Below are positions 7,806-17,399 of a stretch of DNA of 64,000 nucleotides, piece by piece. A model generated the notes under the pieces. That model saw only the letters and a list, made by a program, of their open reading frames with translations, was not told the origin of the DNA and made no database searches. Position 1 is the first letter of the stretch, and each line of letters starts with the position of its first letter. This stretch comes from Kluyvera genomosp. 1. Its GTDB lineage: Bacteria; Pseudomonadota; Gammaproteobacteria; Enterobacterales; Enterobacteriaceae. The position numbers were made by a program, and so were the translations under genes. The DNA is taken from the NCBI RefSeq assembly GCF_001266615.1, contig NZ_LGHZ01000009.1, positions 34,595 to 98,594 of the forward strand, written 5' to 3'.

Positions 7806-10800
7806 ATGGCACACTACAGCTTAACGCCGCGCGTCAAAGTGCTGGCTGAACGTTTACAGGCACACGCCAGCACGCTGTGCACCGAGCACGCAACGGTTCT
7901 GCATTCACTGGATGGCGATATCGCCGGTATTCCGGCCGCCGTCAAACCGGCACGCCGCTTCTATGAATTGATGCGCCAACTGCCGCTGACCATCAGCGCT
8001 GACGAACTGATTGTTGGCAACCAGACCCGTAAACCGCACGGCGCAATTTTCCACGACGAAAGCGCGGGCCAGCGGCCTTGCGCCTTCCAGTTCCTCAATC
8101 TCAACAGCGCTATCGATTCACCGGACTACAAGCTGGTGGTGGAAAAAGGCGTACTGGCGATTAAACACCAGTTAGAAGAGAAAACCCGTTCTCTGGGCAG
8201 CGCGGTCAGCCGCAGCGGCATGGATGAAGTCAACGGCTGCCGCGCGGCGATTTACGCCTGCGACGCGCTGATGGCGCTGGCGCAGAATCTGGCCAACAGC
8301 GCTGAAACACTTGCCGCCGCCGAAACCAACACCTTCCGCAAAGCCGAGCTGTTGGAAAGCGCGGCCATTTTGCACCACGTTCCGGCACACCCGGCACGCA
8401 GCTTTAAAGAAGCCTGCCAGGCGTTCTATCTGTTCCAGCTCGCTCTCCAGCTCGATAACGGTAGCTACGCGGTCAACCCGGAAGGCGCCGACAAAGCGCT
8501 GCTGCCGTACTACCAGCATGACATCGCTAACGGCACGCTGAACGAAGCCCAGGCGTATGAAATCGTCGAATGCCTGTGGTTCAAGCTGGCTGAACTGAGC
8601 GAAGTACGCGCCGCCAGCGCTATTGATGGCTATCCAATGTTCGACGCCCTGCTCCACGGCGCGAGCCTTGAAAAAGCCAATATCAACGCCCTGTCTGAGA
8701 TGTTCCTTAGCGCCCAGCAAAACCTGAGCGCCCTGCATCTGCCGGTGCGTCTGTTCAAAGGCGTACAGGCCGTTTCCAGCGCACCGTTTGCCGCCACCAG
8801 CGCGACCACCACGGCCGAAGGCTTGACCCCGCGTATGCAGCGCCTGCGCAACCATTACCTGACCGTGCGTCCAAGCGTGTCGATTTACCGCGCGCTGGCC
8901 TTTACCGAAGTGGTCAAAGCCAACCCGGGCATGCCGACCATTCTCCTGCGCGCCAAAGCGTTCCGCCACGCCTGCGAAACCGCGCCGATTCTGATTCAGG
9001 ACGATGAGCTGATCGTCGGCCATCCGTGCGGGAAGCCGCGCGCCGGGGCCTTCTCACCGGATATCGCCTGGCGCTGGGTACGCGACGAACTCGACACCAT
9101 GAGTACACGTCCACAGGATCCATTTGAAATCAGCGAAGAAGACAAGAAAACCATTCGCGAAGAGATCGTGCCTTTCTGGGAAGGCCGTTCGTTGGATGAG
9201 ATTTGCGAAGCCCAGTACCGTGAAGCGGGCGTGTGGGCATTCAGCGGCGAAACCTTCGTTAGCGACCTCTCCTACCACCAGATCAACGGCGGCGGCGATA
9301 CCTGCCCTGGCTACGACGTGCTGCTGTTCACCAAAGGGATGAACGGCATTAAAGCCGATGCCGAAGCCCATCTTGCCAGCCTGAGCATGGAAAACCCGGA
9401 AGATATCGACCGTATTTACTACTACAAAGCGGCGATTGAAACCTGCGAAGGGGTGGTGAACTACGCGCACCGTATCGCAGCGCATGCCCGTGAACTGGCA
9501 GCCGTTGAGCAAAACGCCCAGCGTCGCGCCGAGCTGCTGACCATCGCGGAAGTGAACCAGAACGTCCCGGCCAATCCGCCGAAAACCCTGCAGGAAGCGC
9601 TGCAAAGCATCTGGACCGTGGAATCACTGTTTGAAATTGAAGAGAACCAGACCGGCCTATCGCTGGGTCGCGTTGACCAATATTGCTACCCGATGTTCGA
9701 GGCCGATATCCGCGAAGGCCGCCTGACCCACGACAGCGCGCTGGAGATGATGCAGGCCTTTATCATCAAATGCGCCGAGCTGATGTGGATGTCCAGCGAG
9801 CTGGGAGCGAAGTATTTCGCGGGCTACCAGCCGTTTATCAACCTGACCGTGGGCGGCCAGAAGCGCTCCGGCGGCGATGCCTGTAACGATTTGACCTATC
9901 TGATTATGGACGCCGTGCGCTTTGTGAAGGTTTATCAGCCGTCGCTGGCCTGCCGTATCCACAACCAGTCGCCGCAGAAGTACATGGAAAAAATCGTCGA
10001 CGTGGTGAAAGCGGGCATGGGCTTCCCGGCCTGTCACTTCGATGACTCGCATATCAAGATGATGCTGCGCAAAGGCTTTGATTTCGAAGATGCGCGCGAC
10101 TACTGCCTGATGGGCTGCGTTGAGCCGCAGAAATCCGGCCGCATCTACCAGTGGACCTCCACCGGCTACACCCAGTGGCCCATTGCCATCGAGTTCGTCT
10201 TAAACCGTGGCCGGATGGTGCTGTTCGATAGCTATCAGGGGCTGGATACCGGCGACCTGCGCGACCTGCACACCTTCGAGCAGTTCGATGCCGCCGTGAA
10301 ACAGCAGATTGCCCATATCGTGCGCCTGTCGGCTATCGGTACGGTCATCAGCCAGCGCGTTCACCGCGACGTGGCGCCAAAACCGCTGATGTCGCTGCTG
10401 GTGGAAGGCTGCATGGAGAAAGGCAAAGACGTCGCCGCCGGCGGCGCGATGGTCAACCACGGTCCGGGGCTGATTTTCTCGGGCCTGGCGACCTACGTCG
10501 ACTCCCTCGCCGCCATCCGCAAACTGGTGTACGAGGACAAGAAATATAGCCTCGAACAGATGCGCGATGCGATGCTCGCTAACTTTGAAGGCTATGAAGG
10601 CCTGCGCCGCGACTGCCTGAACGCGCCGAAGTACGGCAACGATGATAACTACGTGGATCAGTACGCGCTGGATATCACCGAGTGGACCGAGCGCGAGTGC
10701 CGCAAATACAAAATGCTCTACTCCACCCTGAGCCACGGCACCCTGTCTATTTCCAACAACACGCCAATCGGCGAACTGACCAACGCCACGCCAAACGGCC

Positions 10801-11192
10801 GACTGGCGTGGATGCCGCTCTCCGACGGGATCAGCCCAACCCAAGGCGCGGATAAGCAAGGCCCAACGGCAATCATCAAGTCGGTCAGCAAGATGAACGT
10901 TGAAACCATGAACATCGGCATGGTGCACAACTTCAAATTCCTGCAAGGGCTGCTCGATACCCCTGAAGGACGCTACGGCCTGATTACGCTGCTGCGCACC
11001 GCGTCGATTCTCGGCAACGGCCAGATGCAGTTCAGCTACGTCGATAACGAAGTGCTGAAAAAAGCGCAGCAGGAGCCGGAAAAATACCGCGACCTGATCG
11101 TCCGCGTGGCGGGCTACAGCGCCTACTTCGTGGAGCTGTGCAAAGAAGTTCAGGACGAGATCATCAGCCGTACGGTGATTGAGAAGTTCTGA
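7806..11192 (+). CDS. cutC: Choline trimethylamine-lyase, type II long form (glycyl radical enzyme)
   Basis: This 1128-residue enzyme cleaves choline to trimethylamine and acetaldehyde. The thiyl-radical Cys771 and general-base Glu773 lie in MGCVEPQ, and the glycyl radical Gly1103 lies in RVAGYSAYF near the C-terminus. The catalytic core begins near residue 340 ([12 protein letters not shown]). Residues 1-335 are the extra N-terminal domain of type II CutC and resemble a degenerate copy of the start of the core: [12 protein letters not shown] and [18 protein letters not shown] repeat as [12 protein letters not shown] and [19 protein letters not shown]. The start at 7806 follows GGAGAAA. The upstream open frame overlapping cutO is not coding. 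CutD follows 53 bp downstream. Confidence 0.97.
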   Translation: MAHYSLTPRVKVLAERLQAHASTLCTEHATVLHSLDGDIAGIPAAVKPARRFYELMRQLPLTISADELIVGNQTRKPHGAIFHDESAGQRPCAFQFLNLNSAIDSPDYKLVVEKGVLAIKHQLEEKTRSLGSAVSRSGMDEVNGCRAAIYACDALMALAQNLANSAETLAAAETNTFRKAELLESAAILHHVPAHPARSFKEACQAFYLFQLALQLDNGSYAVNPEGADKALLPYYQHDIANGTLNEAQAYEIVECLWFKLAELSEVRAASAIDGYPMFDALLHGASLEKANINALSEMFLSAQQNLSALHLPVRLFKGVQAVSSAPFAATSATTTAEGLTPRMQRLRNHYLTVRPSVSIYRALAFTEVVKANPGMPTILLRAKAFRHACETAPILIQDDELIVGHPCGKPRAGAFSPDIAWRWVRDELDTMSTRPQDPFEISEEDKKTIREEIVPFWEGRSLDEICEAQYREAGVWAFSGETFVSDLSYHQINGGGDTCPGYDVLLFTKGMNGIKADAEAHLASLSMENPEDIDRIYYYKAAIETCEGVVNYAHRIAAHARELAAVEQNAQRRAELLTIAEVNQNVPANPPKTLQEALQSIWTVESLFEIEENQTGLSLGRVDQYCYPMFEADIREGRLTHDSALEMMQAFIIKCAELMWMSSELGAKYFAGYQPFINLTVGGQKRSGGDACNDLTYLIMDAVRFVKVYQPSLACRIHNQSPQKYMEKIVDVVKAGMGFPACHFDDSHIKMMLRKGFDFEDARDYCLMGCVEPQKSGRIYQWTSTGYTQWPIAIEFVLNRGRMVLFDSYQGLDTGDLRDLHTFEQFDAAVKQQIAHIVRLSAIGTVISQRVHRDVAPKPLMSLLVEGCMEKGKDVAAGGAMVNHGPGLIFSGLATYVDSLAAIRKLVYEDKKYSLEQMRDAMLANFEGYEGLRRDCLNAPKYGNDDNYVDQYALDITEWTERECRKYKMLYSTLSHGTLSISNNTPIGELTNATPNGRLAWMPLSDGISPTQGADKQGPTAIIKSVSKMNVETMNIGMVHNFKFLQGLLDTPEGRYGLITLLRTASILGNGQMQFSYVDNEVLKKAQQEPEKYRDLIVRVAGYSAYFVELCKEVQDEIISRTVIEKF

Positions 11193-11245
11193 TAGACGGA
11201 ACGCGTTGGGACAAGGAAGTCCGAAGTTTTCAGGAGACAAGCGTG

Positions 11246-12193
11246 ATGGGCAAGACTCAAGAATTAACCGGTCGAATTTTTAATATTCAGAAGTATTCGA
11301 TCTATGACGGTGATGGCATTCGCACGCTGGTGTTTTTCAAGGGCTGCAATATTCGCTGCCCGTGGTGCGCCAACCCGGAAGGGCTGAGCAGTCAGTTTCA
11401 GGTGATGTTCTCGCAGGACAAATGCATCAACTGCGGTGATTGCGTCAACGTCTGCCCGGCGGGGATTCACTACCGCGTGGAAGAAAACGGTGAGATGAAG
11501 CACTTCGTCAACCGCAACAAAGACTGCATTGGCTGCCGCAAGTGCGAAGAGATTTGTACCCAAAACGCGCTGGATATTATGGGCAAAGACGTCACCGTCA
11601 GCGAGCTGATGGAGATCATCATGCAGGATTATGATTTCTACATCTCCTCCGGCGGCGGCGTGACCATCGGCGGCGGCGAGATGAGCCTACAAACCGATTT
11701 TGCCGTCGCCCTGTTCAGCGAATGCAAAAAGATGATGCTCAACACCGCCGTCGAAACCCAGGGAACCACCCCGCTGGCCAACTATCAAAAGCTGGCGCCG
11801 GTCACCGATACCTTCTTATTTGATATCAAGCAAATCGACAGCGACCACCATAAAACGCTGTTTGGAATCGGTAACGAAGGCGTTCGCCGCAACCTCGAAT
11901 GGCTGGTGGACTCGGGTGCCAATGTGATTGTGCGTATGCCGCTGGTGCGCGGCTATAACGATTCGTGGGAAGCCATTACCGGGGCAATTGACTACGTTCA
12001 AAAGCTGGCAAAACGCGGCAATATTCGCCGCATCGATATGCTGCCGTACCACCAGCTCGGACGCAAAAAGTATGAGCGCCTCGAAATGCCCTACCCGATC
12101 TTAAAGGATCCGACCTACAGCGTCGAAGAGCTGGACAAGCTGGAGACGTTCTTCACCCAGTTTGATTTTGATATTCGCTTAGTGCGTCATTAA
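11246..12193 (+). CDS. cutD: Choline TMA-lyase activating enzyme (radical SAM)
   Basis: This 315-residue activase installs the glycyl radical on CutC using SAM. The radical-SAM cluster ligands C34, C38 and C41 are in GCNIRCPWCANPEG. A two-cluster ferredoxin-like insert follows (CINCGDCVNVCP and CIGCRKCEEICT), as in other glycyl-radical activases. A GGGE-type SAM motif is seen at VTIGGGEMS. I use the ATG at 11246, nine bases after AGGAGA; an adjacent GTG at 11243 is possible. It needs anaerobic conditions. The next gene begins 11 bp downstream. Confidence 0.95.
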   Translation: MGKTQELTGRIFNIQKYSIYDGDGIRTLVFFKGCNIRCPWCANPEGLSSQFQVMFSQDKCINCGDCVNVCPAGIHYRVEENGEMKHFVNRNKDCIGCRKCEEICTQNALDIMGKDVTVSELMEIIMQDYDFYISSGGGVTIGGGEMSLQTDFAVALFSECKKMMLNTAVETQGTTPLANYQKLAPVTDTFLFDIKQIDSDHHKTLFGIGNEGVRRNLEWLVDSGANVIVRMPLVRGYNDSWEAITGAIDYVQKLAKRGNIRRIDMLPYHQLGRKKYERLEMPYPILKDPTYSVEELDKLETFFTQFDFDIRLVRH

Positions 12194-12204
12194 AGGAGCC
12201 GAAA

Positions 12205-12609
12205 ATGAAAAGTTTAGGCGTGATAGAAACGCGAGGATTGGTCGCCGCCATTCAGGCGGTTGATGCGGCCTGTAAAGCCGCAGGCGTCACCTGTATTGGC
12301 TATCGCAAGGTCGGTTCAGGGCTGGTGAGCGTCTGTTTTGAAGGCGAGATTAGTGCCATTCATACCGCTATCGAGCGCGGCGTCGCGGTGGCTTCCACCA
12401 CCGACACGCAGGTGCATTCGCTAGTGATTGCCCGTCCGGAACGCTGCGTGGTTGAGGCACTCAGCAATCTAAAAGGCCAGCCGTGCGTCAAAGCCGCCGT
12501 GGCGGAAAAAGTGGTGATGGAAGACCCTGCCGCTCCGATTGCCATCCCTCAGGAGAAAGCCCCCACTCAATCTCCGGTCGCCAATGATAAGAAAGGGAAA
12601 AAGGCATGA
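12205..12609 (+). CDS. cmcE: BMC-H shell protein with C-terminal extension
   Basis: This 134-residue protein has an N-terminal BMC domain (residues 1-90: LGVIETRGLVAAIQAVDAACK, KVGSGLVSVCFEGE, SLVIARPERCVVEAL) that is much diverged from copies 1-3. A Pro/Ala/Lys-rich tail of about 40 residues ends in NDKKGKKA. The tail may face the lumen or cytosol and is typical of the fifth GRM2 shell protein. It overlaps the PduL-type gene by ATGA, so translation is coupled. The Lys-rich end has no identifiable domain. Confidence 0.9.
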   Translation: MKSLGVIETRGLVAAIQAVDAACKAAGVTCIGYRKVGSGLVSVCFEGEISAIHTAIERGVAVASTTDTQVHSLVIARPERCVVEALSNLKGQPCVKAAVAEKVVMEDPAAPIAIPQEKAPTQSPVANDKKGKKA

Positions 12610-13226
12610 TTGACGCCCTGCTACAGGAGAAAATCAGCGCCCGACTGAGTGAGACCGCGCCGGCGATCCCGGTCGGGATCTCTAATCGCCACGTCCATCT
12701 GTCACAGCAGGACGTCGAGGTGCTATTTGGTAAAGGCTACGCGCTGACGCCCTTTAAGCCGCTACGCCAGCCAGGACAGTTTGCCGCCGAAGAGTGCGTC
12801 ACCATCGTCGGCCCGAAAGGCTCGCTGACCCACGTGCGCGTGCTCGGTCCGACCCGCCCTGTCACTCAACTGGAAGTGTCGCGCGCCGATTGTTTTGCGC
12901 TGGGTATTAAAGCCCCGGTGCGCGAATCCGGCCAACTGGACGGTGCGGGCAGCGCGCTGCTGGTTGGCCCAAAAGGCCACGTCGAGCTGAACTCGCAGGT
13001 GATTTGCGCCTGGCGACACATTCATATGTCGCCGACGGATGCTCGTCACCTGAACGTCAGCAACGGGCAAAAGGTCAGCGTACGCAGCAACGGCGAACGT
13101 CAGTTAATCTTTGATGAAGTGGTGGTGCGGGTGCGGGAGGATTTCGCGCTGGAATTCCACATCGATACCGAAGAAGCCAACGCCGCCGGGTTGAAAAACG
13201 GTGCGCAGGTGACGCTGGTGCGCTAA
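12606..13226 (+). CDS. cutH: PduL-type phosphate acyltransferase
   Basis: This 206-residue zinc-dependent phosphotransacetylase of the PduL family, unrelated to Pta, turns acetyl-CoA into acetyl phosphate and recycles CoA inside the shell. The paired metal motifs SNRHVHLSQQD and WRHIHMSPTDA are conserved, as are GPTRPVTQLEVSR and FHIDTEEANAA. The first 18 residues (MIDALLQEKISARL) form an amphipathic helix of the encapsulation-peptide kind. It is coupled to cmcE by a 4-bp overlap. No acetate kinase gene is in the operon, so the housekeeping AckA probably makes the ATP. Confidence 0.92.
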   Translation: MIDALLQEKISARLSETAPAIPVGISNRHVHLSQQDVEVLFGKGYALTPFKPLRQPGQFAAEECVTIVGPKGSLTHVRVLGPTRPVTQLEVSRADCFALGIKAPVRESGQLDGAGSALLVGPKGHVELNSQVICAWRHIHMSPTDARHLNVSNGQKVSVRSNGERQLIFDEVVVRVREDFALEFHIDTEEANAAGLKNGAQVTLVR

Positions 13227-13236
13227 GGAGGCCGTC

Positions 13237-13920
13237 ATGACCGAGCAGCAGATTGACCATTTGGTCGCGCAAATTCTCAAGCGAATGCAGCCGCCGGTGC
13301 TAGTGCTGGTCACCGCCGCCTCCGGCTATCGCGACGAGATTCGCCAGCGGCTGGCAGGATGTGGTGAACGCCTGCATCTGGCGCTGGACGGTGAAATGGA
13401 TGACGCTGCGTGCTGGCAGGCGCTCGGTCAGTTCCTGCCCGCCGCCGCCTGGCAAAACGCTCGGCCCGGCGTGGCCTATAAAGCGCTGCTGGTACCGTTT
13501 ATCGACTACCCGCTGGCAGCGGATCTGGTCAGCGGCCGGTTAGACTCACCGGCCGCACGTCGGCTGCACGAGGCGCTGCTGGCGGATGTTCCAGTGCTGG
13601 CGCTGCGGTATCACTGTAGCCCGCACAGTGAGCTCAATCAGCTGCGCGGTACGGTCGCCGACAGCGCCTATGCGTCCCACGTGGAAACGACATTGAGTCA
13701 GCTGGCCGCGTGCGGCGTCAGCCTGTGTACGATGAATGAACTGCTGGAGAAACTGGCATTGGGAGAGCGCGAATCGACGGCGAGTGCGACGCCGCGTCGT
13801 TATCTGACTGTCACAGATATCGTTAATAATCCGTCGCTGGCCGGGACACCTAACGCCGTGATGACCGATGCTGCCGTCGATTTTATAAAAGCACAGAAAA
13901 AAAACACCTTACCTCGATAA
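13237..13920 (+). CDS. Ethanolamine-utilisation-like protein of GRM-type operons, function unknown
   Basis: This 227-residue soluble protein opens with a short amphipathic helix (TEQQIDHLVAQILKRM) like the encapsulation peptides of other lumen enzymes. A Rossmann-like segment (VLVLVTAASGYRDEIRQRL) follows. I recognise it as a small protein conserved in eut/cut-type loci, with no established reaction. A flavoprotein-like fold is possible but not demonstrated. AAGGAG precedes the start. Its position between PduL and the transporters, and the terminal helix, suggest a luminal accessory role, which is inference. Confidence 0.7.
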   Translation: MTEQQIDHLVAQILKRMQPPVLVLVTAASGYRDEIRQRLAGCGERLHLALDGEMDDAACWQALGQFLPAAAWQNARPGVAYKALLVPFIDYPLAADLVSGRLDSPAARRLHEALLADVPVLALRYHCSPHSELNQLRGTVADSAYASHVETTLSQLAACGVSLCTMNELLEKLALGERESTASATPRRYLTVTDIVNNPSLAGTPNAVMTDAAVDFIKAQKKNTLPR

Positions 13921-13940
13921 TACACACTGGAGTTTAGATT

Positions 13941-14351
13941 ATGTCTTCGAAAACAAAATGCTGGCTATGGATGCTGCTGGTTATCGTGTCGGAAACCTCA
14001 GCCACGTCAACGCTTAAGATGTTCGATTCCAGCGAAGGGATGACCAAAACCCTGCTGCTGGCGCTGATCGTCGTGCTGTACTGCGTCTGCTACTACTCGT
14101 TATCCCGCGCGGTAAAAGATATTCCGGTTGGGCTGGCCTACGCCACGTGGTCCGGTACCGGCATCCTGGTAGTGTCCACTCTTGGGATGGCGTTCTACGG
14201 CCAGCACCCGGATACGGCGGCCATCATCGGTATGGCGATTATCGCCAGCGGCATTGTGATCATGAACCTGTTCTCGAAAATGGGTCATGAAGAAGCGGAA
14301 GAAACACCGCCAACGCCGGTTTCCACTCTCGATAAAAACGTTGCCAACTAA
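13941..14351 (+). CDS. SMR-family transporter subunit A (choline import pair)
   Basis: This 136-residue small multidrug resistance protein has four predicted transmembrane segments and a hydrophilic C-terminal tail of about 25 residues. The essential membrane Glu of the family is in VSETSATSTLKM. The following gene encodes a second, shorter SMR protein, so an asymmetric heterodimer of the EbrAB/YkkCD type is likely. In type II cut operons such pairs take the place of a dedicated choline carrier. Choline uptake is inferred from operon context; SMR proteins are otherwise known as cation exporters. Confidence 0.88.
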   Translation: MSSKTKCWLWMLLVIVSETSATSTLKMFDSSEGMTKTLLLALIVVLYCVCYYSLSRAVKDIPVGLAYATWSGTGILVVSTLGMAFYGQHPDTAAIIGMAIIASGIVIMNLFSKMGHEEAEETPPTPVSTLDKNVAN

Positions 14352-14368
14352 TAGAAAAGGAATGACCT

Positions 14369-14698
14369 ATGTTTAATCTTGGATTTTTATGGCTGGCACT
14401 GTCTATCGGTTCCGAAATCACCGGTACATCAATGATTAAAAAGACCAATGGCTTTAGCAAACTGGGGCCGTCGGTACTGGTGGTGTGCGCCTATGCGCTG
14501 TGCTACTTCGCGTTGACCCGCGCGATGAGCACCATTCCAGTCGGCGTGGCCTACTCGCTGTGGTGCGGTTTTGGTATCGTTGGCGTGACCATCTGCTCAA
14601 TGATCCTCTATAAGCAAAAACCTGATCTGCCCGCCCTATTCGCCATGCTGCTGATTATCAGCGGCGGGATTATCATGAACGTCTTCTCCGGCATGTAA
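14369..14698 (+). CDS. SMR-family transporter subunit B (choline import pair)
   Basis: This 109-residue four-helix SMR protein has the conserved Glu in LSIGSEITGTSMIKK and the typical IPVGVAYSLWCGFGIVG segment. It lies 17 bp after subunit A and is the last gene of the operon, immediately before a strong intrinsic terminator. Subunit A carries a longer tail, consistent with opposite membrane insertion of the two subunits, which is inference. Confidence 0.9.
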   Translation: MFNLGFLWLALSIGSEITGTSMIKKTNGFSKLGPSVLVVCAYALCYFALTRAMSTIPVGVAYSLWCGFGIVGVTICSMILYKQKPDLPALFAMLLIISGGIIMNVFSGM

Positions 14699-14706
14699 GT
14701 TTTATC

Positions 14707-14735
14707 AGGCCTTCCCCTCTGCGGGAAGGCCTTTT
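14707..14735 (+). terminator. Intrinsic terminator of the choline microcompartment operon
   Basis: A perfect 10-bp stem (AGGCCTTCCC / GGGAAGGCCT) with a 6-base loop is followed by a short T tract. It begins 8 bp after the stop of the last SMR gene. It closes the 11-kb operon from the first shell gene onward. Confidence 0.92.
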
Positions 14736-15388
14736 GCATCCTCACTCACGGTCCCCTTTATTATTTCATCCACGAATCGTCGTTGTCTGCTATATTCCTC
14801 TGAAAAAATACGCATTCACATAAATATATTCCACCCGGGCCTCCTCCAACATTCCTCAAATTTATAAACGGAAGGATTCATTCCATAAATTCAGGAACAA
14901 GACCTTCCTCAATGACAAATATCTTCCGCCTCCACATACACAATCCTGAATACCATTCGGAAATACTATCAGTGATGAAAAGTTTTTATTTATAATTGAT
15001 TTACACAAAACCATAAAAAGCTGAAAAACCATCGCATTTTTATTTTTATCTCATTGTTATATAAAGATATAAGACAGGCAATCATTATAAATAAAGATCG
15101 TTTTAACCAATCAATCATTGGCTATCGATCGTTCCTTCCTGGTTTATCATTAATATCATTTACGATCGGTTTGAACGATCGATAGGAATCACTTCAATCG
15201 ACTTTGACAATGATATTTACAGGTTGTAACATGCGCCCCCTTAAATAAATAGCAGCCTGGTTAATACCAAAACCTTAAGAATAGCGCAGAGGGGAAATAA
15301 TACTTCCTCCCCTGACTCATTGCTGCTATCACACGAAAAACTGTTCTTGCTCGAATGGATTTATCGATTTTTGCTTCTGGAGAAAGCT
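14736..15388. other. Long AT-rich regulatory spacer before the diguanylate cyclase
   Basis: About 650 bp carry no plausible gene on either strand. The section 14770-15110 is strongly AT-rich. Repeated GATCGTT/CGATCG words cluster between 15096 and 15185, including a long perfect inverted repeat listed separately. Binding of an unknown regulator here would control the downstream gene. No clear sigma-70 promoter was picked out. Confidence 0.5.
15122..15185. repeat. 13-bp perfect inverted repeat pair upstream of the diguanylate cyclase
   Basis: CTATCGATCGTTC (15122-15134) is repeated in inverse orientation as GAACGATCGATAG (15173-15185), with 38 bp between. A further GATCGTT lies at 15096. The arms are too far apart and lack a T run for a terminator, so paired operator sites are more likely. 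A 9-bp core (TCGATCGTT) recurs at 20474-20482, just before the phosphodiesterase gene. Confidence 0.7.
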
Positions 15389-16924
15389 GTGATTCGGAAC
15401 CTCAATTTCCGCCGCCCGTTGAATGTTTGTTTTTTGATAACGGCCATCGTCCTGACCATTGCCTGCACTTCGCTGCTGGCTATCCAATGGCACGATGTCA
15501 AAAATGGCTACCAGCGGCAAAACCTTCGCTACGTGCAGAATCTGGCCTCATATACTGAGAAGTATCTCTCTGGCTACGAGAGCATGCTGGATGAGACCAT
15601 CACACAGCTTATCAATAGTGATCGTCATAGCGCGAACAACAATGTCGCCGAGAACGATGAACTCCGACACTGGCTGTTTGAGCGCTTTAACGCCATGCCT
15701 GATGCTCGCTCGCTGGTTTACGCGGACCGCAAAGGCAATTTTATCCGCCTGCCAAACGTCGAGCTCAGCGAGAAAGCCAGAAATGATACCGATCCTCGGA
15801 CCAAGATTTGGTATACCGACGCAACCCGCGACGACTTTGACAGCGCGCACTACACCAGCAGCCACGACATTTTCGACAACGGCAGCAGCACCTTGACCAT
15901 TTCGAAATCGTTGGTTAACAGCATCGATGGCGAAAAGCTTGGTGTGCTGGCAATACGCCTTAACGAAGAATCCAGTTCAAACATTCTGGGCTCTGCCCAT
16001 CCCCCCCTTCCCGGCCAAAAATGGATCATGGATGCCAACGGCCAACAGGTAGCCAGCGAAAGAGGAAAAATCAATCCCGTCCTGCTGGCAGATGTCGCGC
16101 AACGGCTCCATAAATCCTCACCCTTCTTCTATCTCCCCGATACCGATAAATGGTACTTCGTTAGCGCCATCGGCGAGACGGGTTGGTTTCTGGTGCATGA
16201 AGTGCGCGATGGCGATTTAACCTCACTGGTGTATGACCGCAGCGCAAACGTACTCTACTGCCTGTTCTTCGCTCTGCTGGCGCTATTTGTTTGCTGGTGG
16301 ATGGTGCGTATTTCCTTAAACGCGCTGTACATTCGTATTGCTAACGGCATCCGCAATGGCGCAATTGAACAAAAGGCGGCTGAAGAGCTGCTGTATGAGG
16401 AGATCCATAACACCTCCGTGCAGCAGGAGGTGAGCAAGAACGAAGCGCTCACCGACGGATTAACCGAGCTGAAAAATCGCCGCGCCTTCGATAACGATAT
16501 TGAATTCCATCAGCAATCCAACAATCTGTGCGTCGCCCTTATTGATATCGATAATTTTAAGGCTATCAATGATACCTACGGCCACGCGACTGGCGATATG
16601 GTACTGAAAACCGTGTCGGATATTGGCCTACGCCTGCGTGGGCTGGAAAACATCAGCCTCTACCGCTACGGCGGCGAAGAAATTGCCGTACTGTTTCAGG
16701 ACATGGCTGTGGAAGATGCGCAAGCTTTCCTCGAAAGATGGCGCGAAACCTGTGCCCAGCGTCGGTTCCGCGAAACGAAACTGCATGTGACCTTCAGCGG
16801 TGGCGTCAGCGCGAAAGGCAGCCTGAGCATGGAAGCGTCTCTGGCTCAGGCGGATAAGCTGCTTTATCAGGCCAAGCGAAAGGGTAAAAATCAGATTCTT
16901 AGCGGTAACGCTGAGGCGGCCTAA
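15389..16924 (+). CDS. Membrane diguanylate cyclase with periplasmic Cache-like sensor
   Basis: This protein of about 511 residues makes c-di-GMP from two GTP. It has an N-terminal transmembrane segment (LNVCFLITAIVLTIACTSLLAI), a periplasmic sensor of about 250 residues resembling double-Cache domains, a second transmembrane segment (VLYCLFFALLALFVCWWMV), and a GGDEF domain from about residue 350. The active site reads YRYGGEEIAVLF, i.e. GGEE, which is catalytically competent, with DIDNFKAINDTYGH conserved. I place the start at the GTG 15389, seven bases after GGAG; a TTG at 15320 adds 23 residues without a ribosome site. The ligand is unknown. Confidence 0.9.
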   Translation: MIRNLNFRRPLNVCFLITAIVLTIACTSLLAIQWHDVKNGYQRQNLRYVQNLASYTEKYLSGYESMLDETITQLINSDRHSANNNVAENDELRHWLFERFNAMPDARSLVYADRKGNFIRLPNVELSEKARNDTDPRTKIWYTDATRDDFDSAHYTSSHDIFDNGSSTLTISKSLVNSIDGEKLGVLAIRLNEESSSNILGSAHPPLPGQKWIMDANGQQVASERGKINPVLLADVAQRLHKSSPFFYLPDTDKWYFVSAIGETGWFLVHEVRDGDLTSLVYDRSANVLYCLFFALLALFVCWWMVRISLNALYIRIANGIRNGAIEQKAAEELLYEEIHNTSVQQEVSKNEALTDGLTELKNRRAFDNDIEFHQQSNNLCVALIDIDNFKAINDTYGHATGDMVLKTVSDIGLRLRGLENISLYRYGGEEIAVLFQDMAVEDAQAFLERWRETCAQRRFRETKLHVTFSGGVSAKGSLSMEASLAQADKLLYQAKRKGKNQILSGNAEAA

Positions 16925-17399
16925 GGACGACCTTTCCTCATAACTCACCACAAGGTGCGCCACGCCGCGATGAGCAACCGGCAGCGCACCTTGCCCTATC
17001 CCCCAATAACCAGCGTTCACAAAATAAAGCCGCTGACCGCGTGTTGAATTACCGTCTATATTAAGTCATCAATTGAATACGTGCCTCTCAATAATAGACC
17101 GCCAGCTATTTTGTTTTATTTTTAATGAAACAAAATAAGTGATAAAAATCACAACAACCAACCCAAACCCTCTCATCCTTTAGCAACAACACGCGCCAGC
17201 CTGCATTTTTGAAACATCGTGCCACTTTATCTCCTTCGGGGTTATTTTTTGTGAACGCGGTCGTCGAAATAAATTGTTACAGCAATTAATCTAGCGACGT
17301 AACATCGTTAAAGTCATTATTCGCCGTCTCCTTAACCCAGACGGTCATCACTCTGTTTTTCCCTATTAATGGATATTAATAAGTGTCTGGAGAAGGAAA
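16925..17399. other. Spacer upstream of the TRAP operon with a long inverted repeat
   Basis: This 475-bp stretch holds no gene. CAAGGTGCGC (16951-16960) pairs perfectly with GCGCACCTTG (16984-16993) around a 23-base loop, 27 bp after the cyclase stop, without a T run. It could be a factor-dependent terminator or a processing hairpin. The rest is AT-rich leader for the TRAP genes. GGAGAAGG (about 17389-17396) is the ribosome site of dctP. Confidence 0.5.

Noticed and set aside
10200..11240. 346-codon reverse frame opposite cutC
   Set aside because: Exact antisense of the conserved cutC catalytic core; the frame is open because of high-GC codon bias on the coding strand.
16951..16993. Inverted repeat as an intrinsic terminator of the cyclase gene
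   Set aside because: The loop is 23 bases and no T run follows, so it is recorded only as an inverted repeat within the spacer.
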